Of a stretch of 64,000 nt of DNA, positions 44,678-53,318 are shown in pieces (the stretch's first letter is position 1; each line of letters opens with the position of its first letter). Position numbers and translations under genes: made by a program. This stretch comes from an uncultured Lachnospiraceae bacterium (lineage in GTDB: Bacteria > Bacillota > Clostridia > Lachnospirales > Lachnospiraceae), in contig CAJTMW010000003.1 of the NCBI GenBank assembly GCA_910577275.1, positions 247,813 to 311,812 on the forward strand, written 5' to 3'. Below the pieces are notes generated by a model. The model searched no databases. It saw only the letters and a list, made by a program, of their open reading frames with translations, and was not told where the DNA came from.

Positions 44678-45214
44678 TCAGTACTGCCCGGGAAACAGGC
44701 TTCTGCGGTATTTTTCAAGTACGATTAAAAGCAGCGTTCCCAAAACGCCGCAGGAAATAATCTCGCCAATCCCCACCGTGATAAAGGACAGCCAGAGAGG
44801 CCGTATCCCGTAGGCGTACAAAAGCACAAAGGGGACAATCAGCGTATTTGCCAGAATCGGGGGAACAGGCGCAAGCCATTTACTGACATAAGGATGACTG
44901 GCAGAGCCTGACATCCGTTGTTTGCGCAGCCTGCGGGTGAAAAAGGCGCCGATTAAGGTGGCAATACTGCCGAAAATAATATCGGGGATTGCGCAGCCCG
45001 TCAGGATATTGGACAGAAAGCAGCCGACAAAAAGTCCCGGTATGGCAGCGGGGGTAAAATAAGGAAGAATCGTGAGAGCTTCCGAGAAACGGATTTGGAT
45101 TGCCGAGCTGGCAAGTCCCATCGCATTGGCGATGTAGGTGAGTACGACATAGAGCGCCGCAATCATTGCCGCCTGTACAAGCAGCATTGTGTGGTTTGAT
45201 TTTTGATTGTTCAT
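44678..45214 (-). CDS. queT: QueT-family transporter (queuosine precursor ECF S component)
   Basis: Membrane protein of 178 residues with five or six segments, the substrate-binding component of an ECF transporter thought to import preQ0/preQ1 or queuine for tRNA modification. QueT features: AAMIAALYVVLTYI at the start, IQIRFSEALTILPYFTPAAIPGLFVG, CAIPDIIFGSIATL (read as RFSEALTILPYF and GLFVGCFLSNILTG). Energising EcfT/EcfA parts are not in the window and would be shared. Expressed from its own promoter with a ~90-nt structured leader. Confidence 0.9.
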   Translation of the reverse strand: MNNQKSNHTMLLVQAAMIAALYVVLTYIANAMGLASSAIQIRFSEALTILPYFTPAAIPGLFVGCFLSNILTGCAIPDIIFGSIATLIGAFFTRRLRKQRMSGSASHPYVSKWLAPVPPILANTLIVPFVLLYAYGIRPLWLSFITVGIGEIISCGVLGTLLLIVLEKYRRSLFPGQY

Positions 45215-45228
45215 TTTTCTTTTCTCCT

Positions 45229-45266
45229 GTAGTATTTTTTTAACGAGTGGAAGGTTTCGAACACTC
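45229..45266 (-). promoter_or_regulatory. Candidate preQ1-like leader element of queT
   Basis: On the minus strand a CGAGUG/CACUCG stem is followed by an A-rich tail running into the AGGAG ribosome site of queT (45224-45228), the arrangement of translational preQ1-I riboswitches. A GUUC follows the 5' stem arm, as in that class. The pseudoknot pairing between loop and tail is not visible, so this is only a candidate; a plain leader hairpin is the alternative. Confidence 0.3.
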
Positions 45267-45310
45267 GGCTGACAAACATTTCAGCCATGCTGAACTGTTA
45301 CAACTTTTTC

Positions 45311-45338
45311 AGTATAGCACGGAAAGAGGAATTGTCAA
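45311..45338 (-). promoter_or_regulatory. Sigma-A promoter of queT
   Basis: On the minus strand TTGACA (45338-45333), 16-nt spacer, TATACT (45316-45311). The start would lie near 45304, leaving a ~90-nt leader before the queT ATG. Confidence 0.75.
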
Positions 45339-45374
45339 GAGTGCGGCGGCATGGTAAATTATAAGGAAAGAGGA

Positions 45375-45491
45375 ACAGCTGCGGAACTTGAATCAGCAGA
45401 TGTGCGACAGTGCCGGGAAGGATTTACAGACGCGGAAGCGTCCGGAAATCCTTCCAGACCCAAGGGCACTGGAAGTACAGCTGCGGAACTT
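45375..45491 (+). repeat. Structured element flanked by 15-bp direct repeats
   Basis: ACAGCTGCGGAACTT occurs at 45375-45389 and 45477-45491. Between them lies a three-tier hairpin: AGTGCC/GGCACT (45409-45414, 45465-45470), GGAAGGATTT/AAATCCTTCC (45416-45425, 45446-45455) and GACGC/GCGTC (45429-45433, 45438-45442) closed by a GGAA tetraloop. It ends 20 bp before the HerA-like start, so it could be a leader RNA or a small inserted repeat. Confidence 0.55.
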
Positions 45492-45511
45492 ATAATGAAA
45501 GGAACGAGGAT

Positions 45512-47254
45512 ATGTATCAGGACAATAAAATCTGGATTGGCAAATCAGGCGAGGAGAAAGTTTTTATTTATCCCCGGATGGCAAACCGGCACGGAATGAT
45601 TGCGGGAGCGACGGGAACGGGAAAGACGGTGACGCTTAAGGTACTGGCGGAATCCTTCAGCGACTGCGGAGTCCCTGTTTTTCTGGCTGACGTCAAGGGC
45701 GATTTGGCAGGGGTGTGCAGAGCGGGCGGGGAAAGCGAAAGCCTGAGGAGCAGAATAGACGCCATGGGGCTTATGGAGGAGGGCTACGGGTTCCGTGCTT
45801 ATCCGGCCGGCTTCTGGGATATTTACGGGGAGAAAGGACTGCCCCTTCGGGCCACGGTTTCCGAAATGGGCCCGCTTTTGCTGGGGAGAATTCTGGAGCT
45901 GAATGAAACGCAGTCGGATATTCTGACGGTGATTTTCAAGATAGCGGACGACGAACAGCTATTGCTTCTGGACACAAAGGATTTGCGTTCCATGATACAG
46001 TATGTGAGCGAAAATGCGTCCGAGTACAGCGCGCGGTACGGAAATCTTGCGAAGCAGAGCCTGGGGGCAATCATGAGAGCCGTTGTGGCGCTGGAAGCGG
46101 AGGGCGGAGAGGAATTTTTCGGGGAACCGGCTTTAAATCTCGGGGACTGGCTGTGCAGGGACTGCGACGGAAAGGGCGTGATTCAGGTGCTGGACTGCCA
46201 GAGGCTGGTGCAGAACCCTACCATGTATTCAACCTTTCTGCTGTGGATGATGTCGGAGCTTTTTGAAAGCCTGCCGGAGGTGGGTGACAAGGAAAAGCCT
46301 AAAATGGTGTTTTTCTTTGACGAGGCTCATTTGCTTTTTGACTCTGCATCAAAATCGCTCCTTGGCAAAATAGAGCAGGTGGTGAAGCTGATTCGCTCAA
46401 AGGGAGTGGGAATCTACTTTATTACCCAGAGCCCGAAGGACATTCCCGACGGCGTGCTGGGACAATTGGGAAATAAAATACAACATGCGCTTCATGCCTA
46501 TACGCCCTCAGAACAGAAAGCGGTCCGGGCGGCGGCGCAGTCTTTCAGGGAAAATCCTGATTTCGATACCTGCGAGGCTTTGACCTCCCTTGGAATCGGC
46601 GAGGCGCTGGTTTCTGTTCTGGACGAGAGCGGGATTCCGACGATTGTAAAAAGATGCCGGATACTGCCGCCCCAGAGCCGGATGGGAACCATCACGGAAG
46701 AGGAGCGACAGGGAGAGATTACGGGCAGCCTGCTTTACAGCCGCTACTTTGAGATGATTGACAGGGAATCCGCTTATGAAATTCTGGAAAGGAAGGTTCT
46801 GACGGAGAAGGAAAACAGAGAGCGGGAAGAACGGGAGGCGGAAGAAGAAAGACAGAGACAGAAGGAGGAGGAAGCTGCCGAAAAGCAGAGATTGAAGGAG
46901 GAAGCCGCCGCGGAAAGACAGAGGGAAAAGGAAGAAGCCGCGGCTTTGAGAGCACGTGAGAAGGAGGCCGCCGCACTGGAGAGGCAAAGGCAGAAGAAGG
47001 AGGAAGCCGCAAGAAAAGCGGCGGAGAAGAAAGAAGAAGCGGCCAGAAAAGCAGAGGAAAAGAAAGCTGCCGAGAAAGACAAAAAGGTGAAATCGGCAGT
47101 AAAGAAAGCCGCCGGTTCGGCTGCCGGGACAATTGGCCGGGAATTCGGAAACAGCATCGGCAAATCTCTGGGAGGCAGCTTTGGAAAGAAGATTGGCGGC
47201 AATGTAGGGGCTTCCCTTGGAAGGGGGATTTTGAGCACCCTGTTTAAGTCATAA
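45512..47254 (+). CDS. HerA/DUF853-type ATPase with coiled-coil tail
   Basis: P-loop ATPase of 580 residues. Walker A GATGTGKT lies at residues 32-39 and Walker B MVFFFDEAHLLF near residue 270; LIRSKGVGIYFITQSPKDIPD is the conserved sensor region (read as GVGIYFITQSP). This is the HerA/FtsK-like group, DUF853 branch, whose members may pump or process DNA, but the role is not established. From ~430 a Glu/Lys/Arg/Ala-rich coiled coil runs to ~545, then a Gly-rich amphipathic tail (GNSIGKSLGGSFGKKIGG). The ATG at 45512 follows GAGG; longer frames upstream overlap the structured element. Confidence 0.85.
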   Translation: MYQDNKIWIGKSGEEKVFIYPRMANRHGMIAGATGTGKTVTLKVLAESFSDCGVPVFLADVKGDLAGVCRAGGESESLRSRIDAMGLMEEGYGFRAYPAGFWDIYGEKGLPLRATVSEMGPLLLGRILELNETQSDILTVIFKIADDEQLLLLDTKDLRSMIQYVSENASEYSARYGNLAKQSLGAIMRAVVALEAEGGEEFFGEPALNLGDWLCRDCDGKGVIQVLDCQRLVQNPTMYSTFLLWMMSELFESLPEVGDKEKPKMVFFFDEAHLLFDSASKSLLGKIEQVVKLIRSKGVGIYFITQSPKDIPDGVLGQLGNKIQHALHAYTPSEQKAVRAAAQSFRENPDFDTCEALTSLGIGEALVSVLDESGIPTIVKRCRILPPQSRMGTITEEERQGEITGSLLYSRYFEMIDRESAYEILERKVLTEKENREREEREAEEERQRQKEEEAAEKQRLKEEAAAERQREKEEAAALRAREKEAAALERQRQKKEEAARKAAEKKEEAARKAEEKKAAEKDKKVKSAVKKAAGSAAGTIGREFGNSIGKSLGGSFGKKIGGNVGASLGRGILSTLFKS

Positions 47255-47259
47255 GGAAT

Positions 47260-47305
47260 CACAGGCGCGCTTTTGGAGAAGTCCCGGAACCGCGCCTGTG
47301 GTTTA
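47260..47305 (+). terminator. Terminator after the HerA-like gene
   Basis: CACAGGCGCG (47260-47269) pairs perfectly with CGCGCCTGTG (47291-47300) over a 21-nt loop; a short GTTT follows. Confidence 0.65.
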
Positions 47306-47415
47306 AGAAAATATGTATGATATACAAGGAATTTTTTAAGAAAAATGCACAACTTTATTTGAGATTGCAATGTCCCTGTCCGGTACAATGATATCGGGCA
47401 GGGGCATTTGTTATG

Positions 47416-47564
47416 ATAAGCCTGCTGCGGAGCGTGGCGGCGTTTGCTGACAATAAGCCTGCTGCGGAGCGTGACGGCGTTTGCTGACAATAAGCCGGCT
47501 CGCAAAGCGTAGCGGCGTTTGTTGACGATAAGCCGGCTCATAAAGTATGACAGCATTTATTTGG
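47416..47564. repeat. Tandem repeat, four units of 37-38 bp
   Basis: ATAAGCC starts units at 47416, 47453, 47490 and 47528. Units 1 and 2 are nearly identical (GCTGCGGAGCGTGGCGGCG type); units 3 and 4 diverge. The last unit runs into the AGGAGG site of the ABC ATPase gene. A single related stretch (ATAAGCCGGCGCGCAAAGCG) lies at 21006, between two other genes, so the repeat may be dispersed in the genome. Confidence 0.75.
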
Positions 47565-47576
47565 AGGAAAGATGCA

Positions 47577-48446
47577 ATGGAATTGAAAATCGAACATTTA
47601 AGCAAAAGCTTTAAAGACAAAAAGGCTGTGGACGATGTCAGCCTTACTTTGACGCCGGGGGTATGGGGGCTGCTTGGCGGGAACGGCGCGGGAAAAACCA
47701 CGCTCATGCGGATGATTGCGGATATTATGACGCCGGATAAAGGAAGCGTTTGTTATGACGGCGCAGATATCCGTAAAATGGGAAAGAGCTACCGGAGCCT
47801 GTTTGGATTCCTGCCTCAGGACTTTGGCTATTCACGGGATTTTACTGTAAAGGATTATCTGGAATATGTGGCTGCCCTGAAGGATATTCCGCTATGGAAA
47901 ACGGCAAAGAAGATTGACAGTCTTCTGGAGATGCTTTCCCTTTTGGATGTAAAAGGGAAGAAAATAGCAAAGCTCTCCGGGGGCATGAAGCGGCGGGTGG
48001 GAATTGCCCAGGCAATGCTCAACGACCCTAAAATTCTGGTGATGGACGAACCTACGGCGGGACTCGACCCCGGCGAGAGGGTGCGGCTGCGCAACCTGAT
48101 TTCGGAATTTTCACATAACAGAATTGTGCTGATTTCCACCCATATTGTTTCCGATATCGAGTATATTGCAACAAAGAACGCGATTATGAAGGACGGGAAA
48201 ATCATTGATGTGGGAACGACGGACGAGCTGGTGAGTGAAATTGAGGGAAAGGTGTGGAGCAGTACCCTGCCTGCCGCAGATTTGGCGGGCCGGCAGGGGC
48301 AGCTTCGGATTATCAGTCAGCGCAGCGAGGACGGGGGACGGGTGTCCTTCCGGTATTTATCGGAAACGCCGGAAATCAAGGGGACTGTGGCCGTCTCGCC
48401 ACGGCTGGAGGATTTGTATATGTGGTATTTTCCGCAGGGGGAATAG
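47577..48446 (+). CDS. ABC transporter ATP-binding protein without an adjacent permease
   Basis: ATPase of 289 residues: Walker A GGNGAGKTT, Q-loop LPQDFGYS, signature LSGGMKRRVGIAQA, Walker B ILVMDEPTAGLDP and switch His in ISTHIVSDIE. The ABC-2-type (bacitracin/lantibiotic-export-like) C-terminal extension is present. GGAGGAAA lies 7 nt before the ATG at 47577; a longer frame upstream crosses the repeats. Normally a permease gene follows; here a converging kinase gene begins 7 bp after the stop, so the partner is missing or elsewhere. Confidence 0.9.
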   Translation: MELKIEHLSKSFKDKKAVDDVSLTLTPGVWGLLGGNGAGKTTLMRMIADIMTPDKGSVCYDGADIRKMGKSYRSLFGFLPQDFGYSRDFTVKDYLEYVAALKDIPLWKTAKKIDSLLEMLSLLDVKGKKIAKLSGGMKRRVGIAQAMLNDPKILVMDEPTAGLDPGERVRLRNLISEFSHNRIVLISTHIVSDIEYIATKNAIMKDGKIIDVGTTDELVSEIEGKVWSSTLPAADLAGRQGQLRIISQRSEDGGRVSFRYLSETPEIKGTVAVSPRLEDLYMWYFPQGE

Positions 48447-48453
48447 AGGGGAA

Positions 48454-49758
48454 CTATTGCTTTAATGTGATAACGGTATGGAAAGTAAGGGATTCCTGAT
48501 TGTAATACATCTGCATATTGCCATGATATCGGGTAACTATCTTTTGGATGCTCTTTATACCGAAACCATGCTTATGCTTGTTGGATTTGGTGGTAGCCAG
48601 CCTGCCCCCTGGCTCGTCAAAGGGATTTTCTTTGCTGGAATTTATCATGGTGATTATGATAAAAGGTGTTTTTTCACGTTTGCAGACGCTGATTTCGATA
48701 AAAGAATCGGGGCTGTGCCCGGCGGCTTCCATTGCATTGTCCAGCAGGTTGCAGAACAGTGAAGTGATATCCGCGTCTGCAATAAAATCAATAATTCCAC
48801 TTCTTATATCGGCATGGAAAGCGATATGTGCGTCGAGACACCCCCGCCCGTACCTTGCAAGGATTGCATTCAGCATTTCATGGTCGCATAATCTTGAAAC
48901 CTCCTTTAAATCGGAAGACTGCATCAGCCCCTGAATATACTCCCTGATTTTATCATGTTCCATTTTATCATTAAGCGTATTTATGGACTGAAGGTGCTTT
49001 TTAATATCGTGTATCAGGATACTTTGATTCTCATGTTGGGAAAGCAGCATTTCATAATACCGGGCGGAATCTGATTCCCGTTGGAGCAACAATTGCATTT
49101 CAGTAAAATCCAGACTCTTTTTTCTGTTATATTGCTCGATTCCAAATATCAGCAGATTGATTGCCAGCAGAAAGACGGCGCTTAATGTCAGCATCCGGTT
49201 CAGGACAGGAGAAAGGTCACAGGAATCGCTGATTTTTGTGAAAGTAATCATAACAAAGACAGAAGTTACAGGAATCAATGCCAATAAAAAAGCTGATTTG
49301 TCCTGCCGTTCGTCACGATTTTGAAGCCCTTTCAGAAAATGTAATATGATATAAATAATCGTGAAAAACATCAGCTTTGAAAAAATGGCGAATATGACAA
49401 GGAAATGAAAATTTTCGCCCCTTTCAAAAAAATGTGGTGAAAAGTACCGGATAATATAATATACCATTACTTCACAGAGTATCATTACGGATGCCAGTAT
49501 GGAAGAATGGAAAAAAGCCGAATAAGTGTTCAAACAGTATTGGGTGACAAGAAAAACAAAATTAAAGAGAAAATATAAAGCGATATTCACTAATTTTGAT
49601 TCAAAAAGCGAGGCGGCAAACAAAATGAAGTAAAGCCCGCACAGGATAATAAATTTCTTTTTTGCTGTATGCTTAGCTGCAAAAAGGCCGGAAGCATACT
49701 GCCAGAGTATAACGGCTTCTGTAAGAAAACTAAAAAAACTGCAAATGGTTTTTCCCAT
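48454..49758 (-). CDS. AgrC-like GHKL sensor histidine kinase
   Basis: Membrane kinase of 434 residues, six or seven N-terminal segments (~1-220), then a coiled linker and HDIKKHLQSINTL with the phospho-His, NLLDNAMEAA (N box) and GFGIKSIQKIV (G box). This is the AgrC/ComD-type arrangement that senses peptides. It follows the LytTR regulator gene by 29 bp. No agrB/agrD-type genes are nearby, so a signal made elsewhere or a non-peptide signal is possible. AT-rich relative to the window. Confidence 0.88.
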   Translation of the reverse strand: MGKTICSFFSFLTEAVILWQYASGLFAAKHTAKKKFIILCGLYFILFAASLFESKLVNIALYFLFNFVFLVTQYCLNTYSAFFHSSILASVMILCEVMVYYIIRYFSPHFFERGENFHFLVIFAIFSKLMFFTIIYIILHFLKGLQNRDERQDKSAFLLALIPVTSVFVMITFTKISDSCDLSPVLNRMLTLSAVFLLAINLLIFGIEQYNRKKSLDFTEMQLLLQRESDSARYYEMLLSQHENQSILIHDIKKHLQSINTLNDKMEHDKIREYIQGLMQSSDLKEVSRLCDHEMLNAILARYGRGCLDAHIAFHADIRSGIIDFIADADITSLFCNLLDNAMEAAGHSPDSFIEISVCKREKTPFIIITMINSSKENPFDEPGGRLATTKSNKHKHGFGIKSIQKIVTRYHGNMQMYYNQESLTFHTVITLKQ

Positions 49759-49787
49759 ATCATGACTCCTTGTGTGTCTTTCTAATT

Positions 49788-50495
49788 TTACCTTGTACTT
49801 TCCAGATAGAGGAGATAGGCGTCTTTAAAAGCAGTGTATTTTCTTTTTGTCAGATATGCCTGAAACCGGTTATCCGCCAGATGTACAAGGGAATGGTCAA
49901 AATCCGATATGTGTTCAAAATTTACAATAAAGCTGCGGTGTGTCTGGAAGAAACAGTTTTTGGGCAGCAAATCCAGCCAATACTGCATATTATGGACGGA
50001 TTCAAAATCATGCAGGGTGGTATGCAGAGTTACATTTCTTCCCTGCGCTTCAATCATGATAATGGATGAAGCGAGAAGCGTATGAATGCCTTGTCTGGTT
50101 TCAATGGGAACTTTAACCGTTATAGTGTTATACAGGTCAACAGCATCTTTCATGTTGCGGAAGAAACGCTGCTTTTCCAGAGGTTTGGAAAGATAGCGGA
50201 ATACATGGAAACGCATTGCTTCATCCAGATATTCGGGATAAGAGGTAACAATAAAGATAATGCTCCTGTCATTTGCCTTTTTTAGTTCTTTTCCGACATA
50301 GATACCATTGATGCCAGGCATTTCAATATCAAGAAAGATGATATCCTTAGCCCCTTTATCAGCCAGAAGGGATTCTCCGCTTGAAAAGCTGATTATTTCA
50401 GGGCATTTTATACTCTTTATTTCAAAGAAGGTTTTGATAAGACATTCAATTTGTCTGATTACCAGAATGTCATCATCACAGATTACTATCCGCAT
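49788..50495 (-). CDS. LytTR-family response regulator (AgrA-like)
   Basis: Regulator of 235 residues. Receiver with RIVICDDD, phospho-Asp in IIFLDIEMPGING and Lys in YLSKPL, then a LytTR DNA-binding domain (IIMIEAQGRNVTLHT ... FFQTHRSFIVNFEHISDF). The ATG at 50495 has GAGG upstream; a longer frame to 50573 has no ribosome site. Forms an operon with the kinase. The divergent lipoprotein gene at 50717 is its likely target; two CGTT-type half sites near 50623 and 50639 are too closely spaced for a standard LytTR site. Confidence 0.9.
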   Translation of the reverse strand: MRIVICDDDILVIRQIECLIKTFFEIKSIKCPEIISFSSGESLLADKGAKDIIFLDIEMPGINGIYVGKELKKANDRSIIFIVTSYPEYLDEAMRFHVFRYLSKPLEKQRFFRNMKDAVDLYNTITVKVPIETRQGIHTLLASSIIMIEAQGRNVTLHTTLHDFESVHNMQYWLDLLPKNCFFQTHRSFIVNFEHISDFDHSLVHLADNRFQAYLTKRKYTAFKDAYLLYLESTR

Positions 50496-50716
50496 TTTAT
50501 TTACCTCACGTATATTTCTTATAGTATACATCCAAATATTATGCCAGAGCAAAGAATCTGAACGAAAAGACATTTTTATGCTTATTTTGGGATGAATGTT
50601 TCCAAAAAAAGACAGAAAATGTCGTTACATGCAAAACCCGTTGCAATAATGGCGGATAACAAGGAGAATATGAACTGGCATTACGCCGCAGGAAATCTGA
50701 AAGTGAGGAAAGAAAA

Positions 50717-51613
50717 ATGTTAAAGAAAGTAATTGGTACAAAAGGGATTTTTTTATTAGCCAGCCTGATAACGGCGCTGTCATTATCGGGGTGTGCAGAT
50801 GGTTTGACTGAACAGGAAAGCGAAGGCACAGTCATTTATAAAGAAAAACTGCCCGAAAATCAGGAAACAGAGCATTCGGAATATGCAGGCGCAGATAATA
50901 CATCAAACAATGCAGAAACGGTAGCTCCGGCTAAAGAGGACACAGCGGAGACTGTCAAGCCAGAAGCAAAGGCTCCTGTACAAAGCGAGCCTGTATCGCA
51001 GCCACAGGCGGAAACATCACAACCGCAGGCGGAAAAATCACAGCCACAGGCAGAAAAATCACAGCCACAGGCGGAGACTTCTGTCACACTTACCGATAAT
51101 GGAAAAGCATTTTTAGCGCAGATGTGTAACGAGCTTAACGATTTCAATTCCAGACAGGCAATGGATGATAAATTCTGGCATGACTTCCTGTTCAATTCCT
51201 ATACCGGCGGGACATCAGAAAATACAGTGACAGAACAGGTATACCGTGAAGATTTGGGATTTGATGAAACGGTTGTGAAAGTAAGCATTCAGAAGGCGCA
51301 GGAGCGTGTAAAGCTGGTTTTTGGTATAGAACTGCCGGATTTTAAACCGGCTTTTGAGGATATGGAAAAAGGCCAGACTTCTTTTTTCTATAAAGACGGC
51401 AATTATTATATTGGTGTTTCCGATATGCCGGATTATCAATATACGTTTTCGGAATGTGTGGCGGATAAGGAAAATGCTTCCAATACTATTGTAAAATATA
51501 CAATTGATTTTATGGGAGAGAGTAATGTTGGTACGGTAACACTTGGCATTTCACCGGAAAATAATGAAAACGGGTTTATCATTCGTTCAAAGGTTACGGA
51601 GTTTGTAAAATGA
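50717..51613 (+). CDS. Lipoprotein with Ser-Gln-Pro-Gln repeats
   Basis: Secreted lipoprotein of 298 residues. Signal peptide with lipobox LSGC (Cys26). Residues ~30-120 are low complexity, including four 7-residue units SQPQAE(T/K) encoded by 21-bp DNA repeats at about 50995-51080, a likely wall spacer. The C-terminal ~170 residues (LTDNGKAFLAQMCNELNDF ... KSVIGTVTLGISPENNENGF type) form a globular domain I do not recognise. Divergent from the AgrA/AgrC-like pair. AGTGAGGAAAG is the ribosome site. Confidence 0.75.
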   Translation: MLKKVIGTKGIFLLASLITALSLSGCADGLTEQESEGTVIYKEKLPENQETEHSEYAGADNTSNNAETVAPAKEDTAETVKPEAKAPVQSEPVSQPQAETSQPQAEKSQPQAEKSQPQAETSVTLTDNGKAFLAQMCNELNDFNSRQAMDDKFWHDFLFNSYTGGTSENTVTEQVYREDLGFDETVVKVSIQKAQERVKLVFGIELPDFKPAFEDMEKGQTSFFYKDGNYYIGVSDMPDYQYTFSECVADKENASNTIVKYTIDFMGESNVGTVTLGISPENNENGFIIRSKVTEFVK

Positions 51614-51643
51614 TTTTGAAGTTTTACAGAGGAGGGCTAAAAG

Positions 51644-52033
51644 ATGAGTGATAAAGAGTTAGTAGCCCGGTTTTTTGTGGAGGGATACCAAAACAGGAAC
51701 TATGATTTCATTCTGAAATGCCTGTCCGAAAATTATATTGACCATAGTCCGGCAGGGGCAGGAAGCAATCAGGATGCCGTGAATATTTTAATTGCAGTTT
51801 CAAAAATGTTTGGGGATATGCAGGTTAGTATTGAGGATATTTTTTCGGAGAATGGAATGGTTGCCGCAAGAATACGATATAAGGCTGTTCATATCGGAGA
51901 ATATATGGGTATTGCAGCGACTGGAAAAAATATTTCCTTCGAGGCACTTGAAAATTTTAAGGTGGCGGATGGAAAGATTGTGGAATCATGGGGGTACTGG
52001 CCGGATAAAGAGATTGAAGGTCTGCTTAAGTAA
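51644..52033 (+). CDS. SnoaL-like (ester cyclase type) protein
   Basis: A 129-residue soluble protein of the NTF2-like fold: VARFFVEGYQNRNYDFILKCL, ENYIDHSPAG, MVAARIRYKAVHIGEYMGI and GKIVESWGYWPD match the SnoaL/ester-cyclase pattern (His and Asp pocket residues kept). Members are small lyases, cyclases or binding proteins; no substrate can be named. GGAGGG precedes the ATG. It follows the lipoprotein by 30 bp and may be co-transcribed. Confidence 0.8.
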   Translation: MSDKELVARFFVEGYQNRNYDFILKCLSENYIDHSPAGAGSNQDAVNILIAVSKMFGDMQVSIEDIFSENGMVAARIRYKAVHIGEYMGIAATGKNISFEALENFKVADGKIVESWGYWPDKEIEGLLK

Positions 52034-52143
52034 AATACCTGTATAAAAGACCATGAGGGCGGATATTGTACCGGAAAACTAATTGTGAAACAGAGGGGGA
52101 TAGGGTATAATATGGCAAATGGCATTATGCTGGAGGTATGATA

Positions 52144-53315
52144 ATGAAGAAACCATTGCCGATAGGTGTTGAAAATTTCGAAGATATAGTAAAATCCGGA
52201 TATTGCTATGTTGATAAGACAATGTTCATAAAAGAATTACTGGATTTAAAAGGGAAAGTAAATTTGTTTCTCCGTCCAAGAAGGTTCGGTAAGACATTGA
52301 ACTTAAGTATGCTCCGCTACTTTTTTGAAGATACGGGAGATGTGAAGAAAAACGAGGAGAATAAAACGCTTTTTCAAGGCTTAAAGATTATTGAGCAAGG
52401 CGATGAATATACGCAGCATATGGGAAGCTATCCGGTTATTAATCTGACGCTGAAATCGGCAAAGCAGCCAACTTTTGAATCTGCGTATGGAAAACTGAAA
52501 AGAGCGATTGCGGACGAATTCCAGCGACATCAGTATATATTGTCGAACGAAAAGATAGCCGAAGAGGATAAGAGGCTTTTTCAAAAGATAGCCGACCGGA
52601 AGGCAGAATATGATGATTATTCCGGAGCGCTTGAGTTCTTAAGTAAATGTCTTTCCGAGGCAGCTGGACTTTAGATATTCAGATACATGAAGAAGTCACT
52701 TACGGGGATATGTACGGCAGCGGGGAGAATTTGTGGAATTTTCTTTATTTTACAGGGTATCTTACTAAAGAGAGTGAGTATTTTAAGGAATCCTCTATTT
52801 TTTTACAGGCACGTATACCTAATGTAGAGGTAAAAACAATTTACCAGAATACGATTCTGAATTGGCTGAAAGCCGCTATAAAGAAAGAGGATTTCCATGA
52901 CCTGTACCGGGCAATGGAAGAAGGGGATGCCCGAAAGATGGCGGATATCTTAAGTGGCCAGCTTTTCCGTACCATCAGCTTTTATGACAGTGCGGAGAAC
53001 TTTTATCATGGATTCCTGACAGGAATATTAAGCCAGAGTGAGAATTATCTGGTGAAATCGAACCGGGAGTCAGGGAACGGGCGTTCAGATATTATGGTGA
53101 AAAGCCCGTCGCTGCGAGGGAGAGCGTTTATTGTGGAAGTGAAGGTTTCGGATTCTGTGGATAATTTGGAAAAAGACGCAGAGAAGGCGTTGAAGCAGAT
53201 TTATGAAAAAAGATATATGGAGGAGCTGCGTGCGGAAGGGTATCGTAAGATTGATTGTTATGGGGTATCCTTCTTCCGTAAGGATTGTGAGGTTAGGTTT
53301 GGGGAGGGGGAATAA
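52144..53315 (+). pseudogene. AAA-ATPase / PD-(D/E)XK nuclease-like protein, internal deletion and frame change
   Basis: Two fragments of one common clostridial family (AAA-ATPase-like, DUF1703). The first (52144-52674) starts LPIGVENFEDIVKSGYCYVDKT and has the P-loop-like RPRRFGKTLNLSML, then ends at FLSKCLSEAA. The second, in another frame (from ~52660 to 53315), begins at IQIHEEVTYGDMYGSGENLW and ends with the nuclease-like C-terminal part (RSDIMVKS, IVEVKVSD). Some 150-200 central residues, including the Walker B region, are absent. The product cannot be functional. Such genes are often multicopy in these genomes. Confidence 0.85.
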
Positions 53316-53318
53316 GGA

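Noticed and set aside
46774..47556. 260-codon minus-strand frame with repeated peptide blocks
   Set aside because: The peptide repeats are only the reverse reading of the Lys/Glu coiled-coil codons of the HerA-like gene and of the 37-bp DNA repeats downstream.
50621..50643. Two CGTT half sites as a LytTR operator before the lipoprotein gene
   Set aside because: The spacing is about 16 bp between repeats rather than the roughly 21 bp of AgrA/LytTR sites, and the flanking bases fit poorly.
50995..51085. CRISPR-like short regular repeats
   Set aside because: The 21-bp repeats are in frame and encode SQPQAE(T/K) units inside a lipoprotein; there are no spacers.
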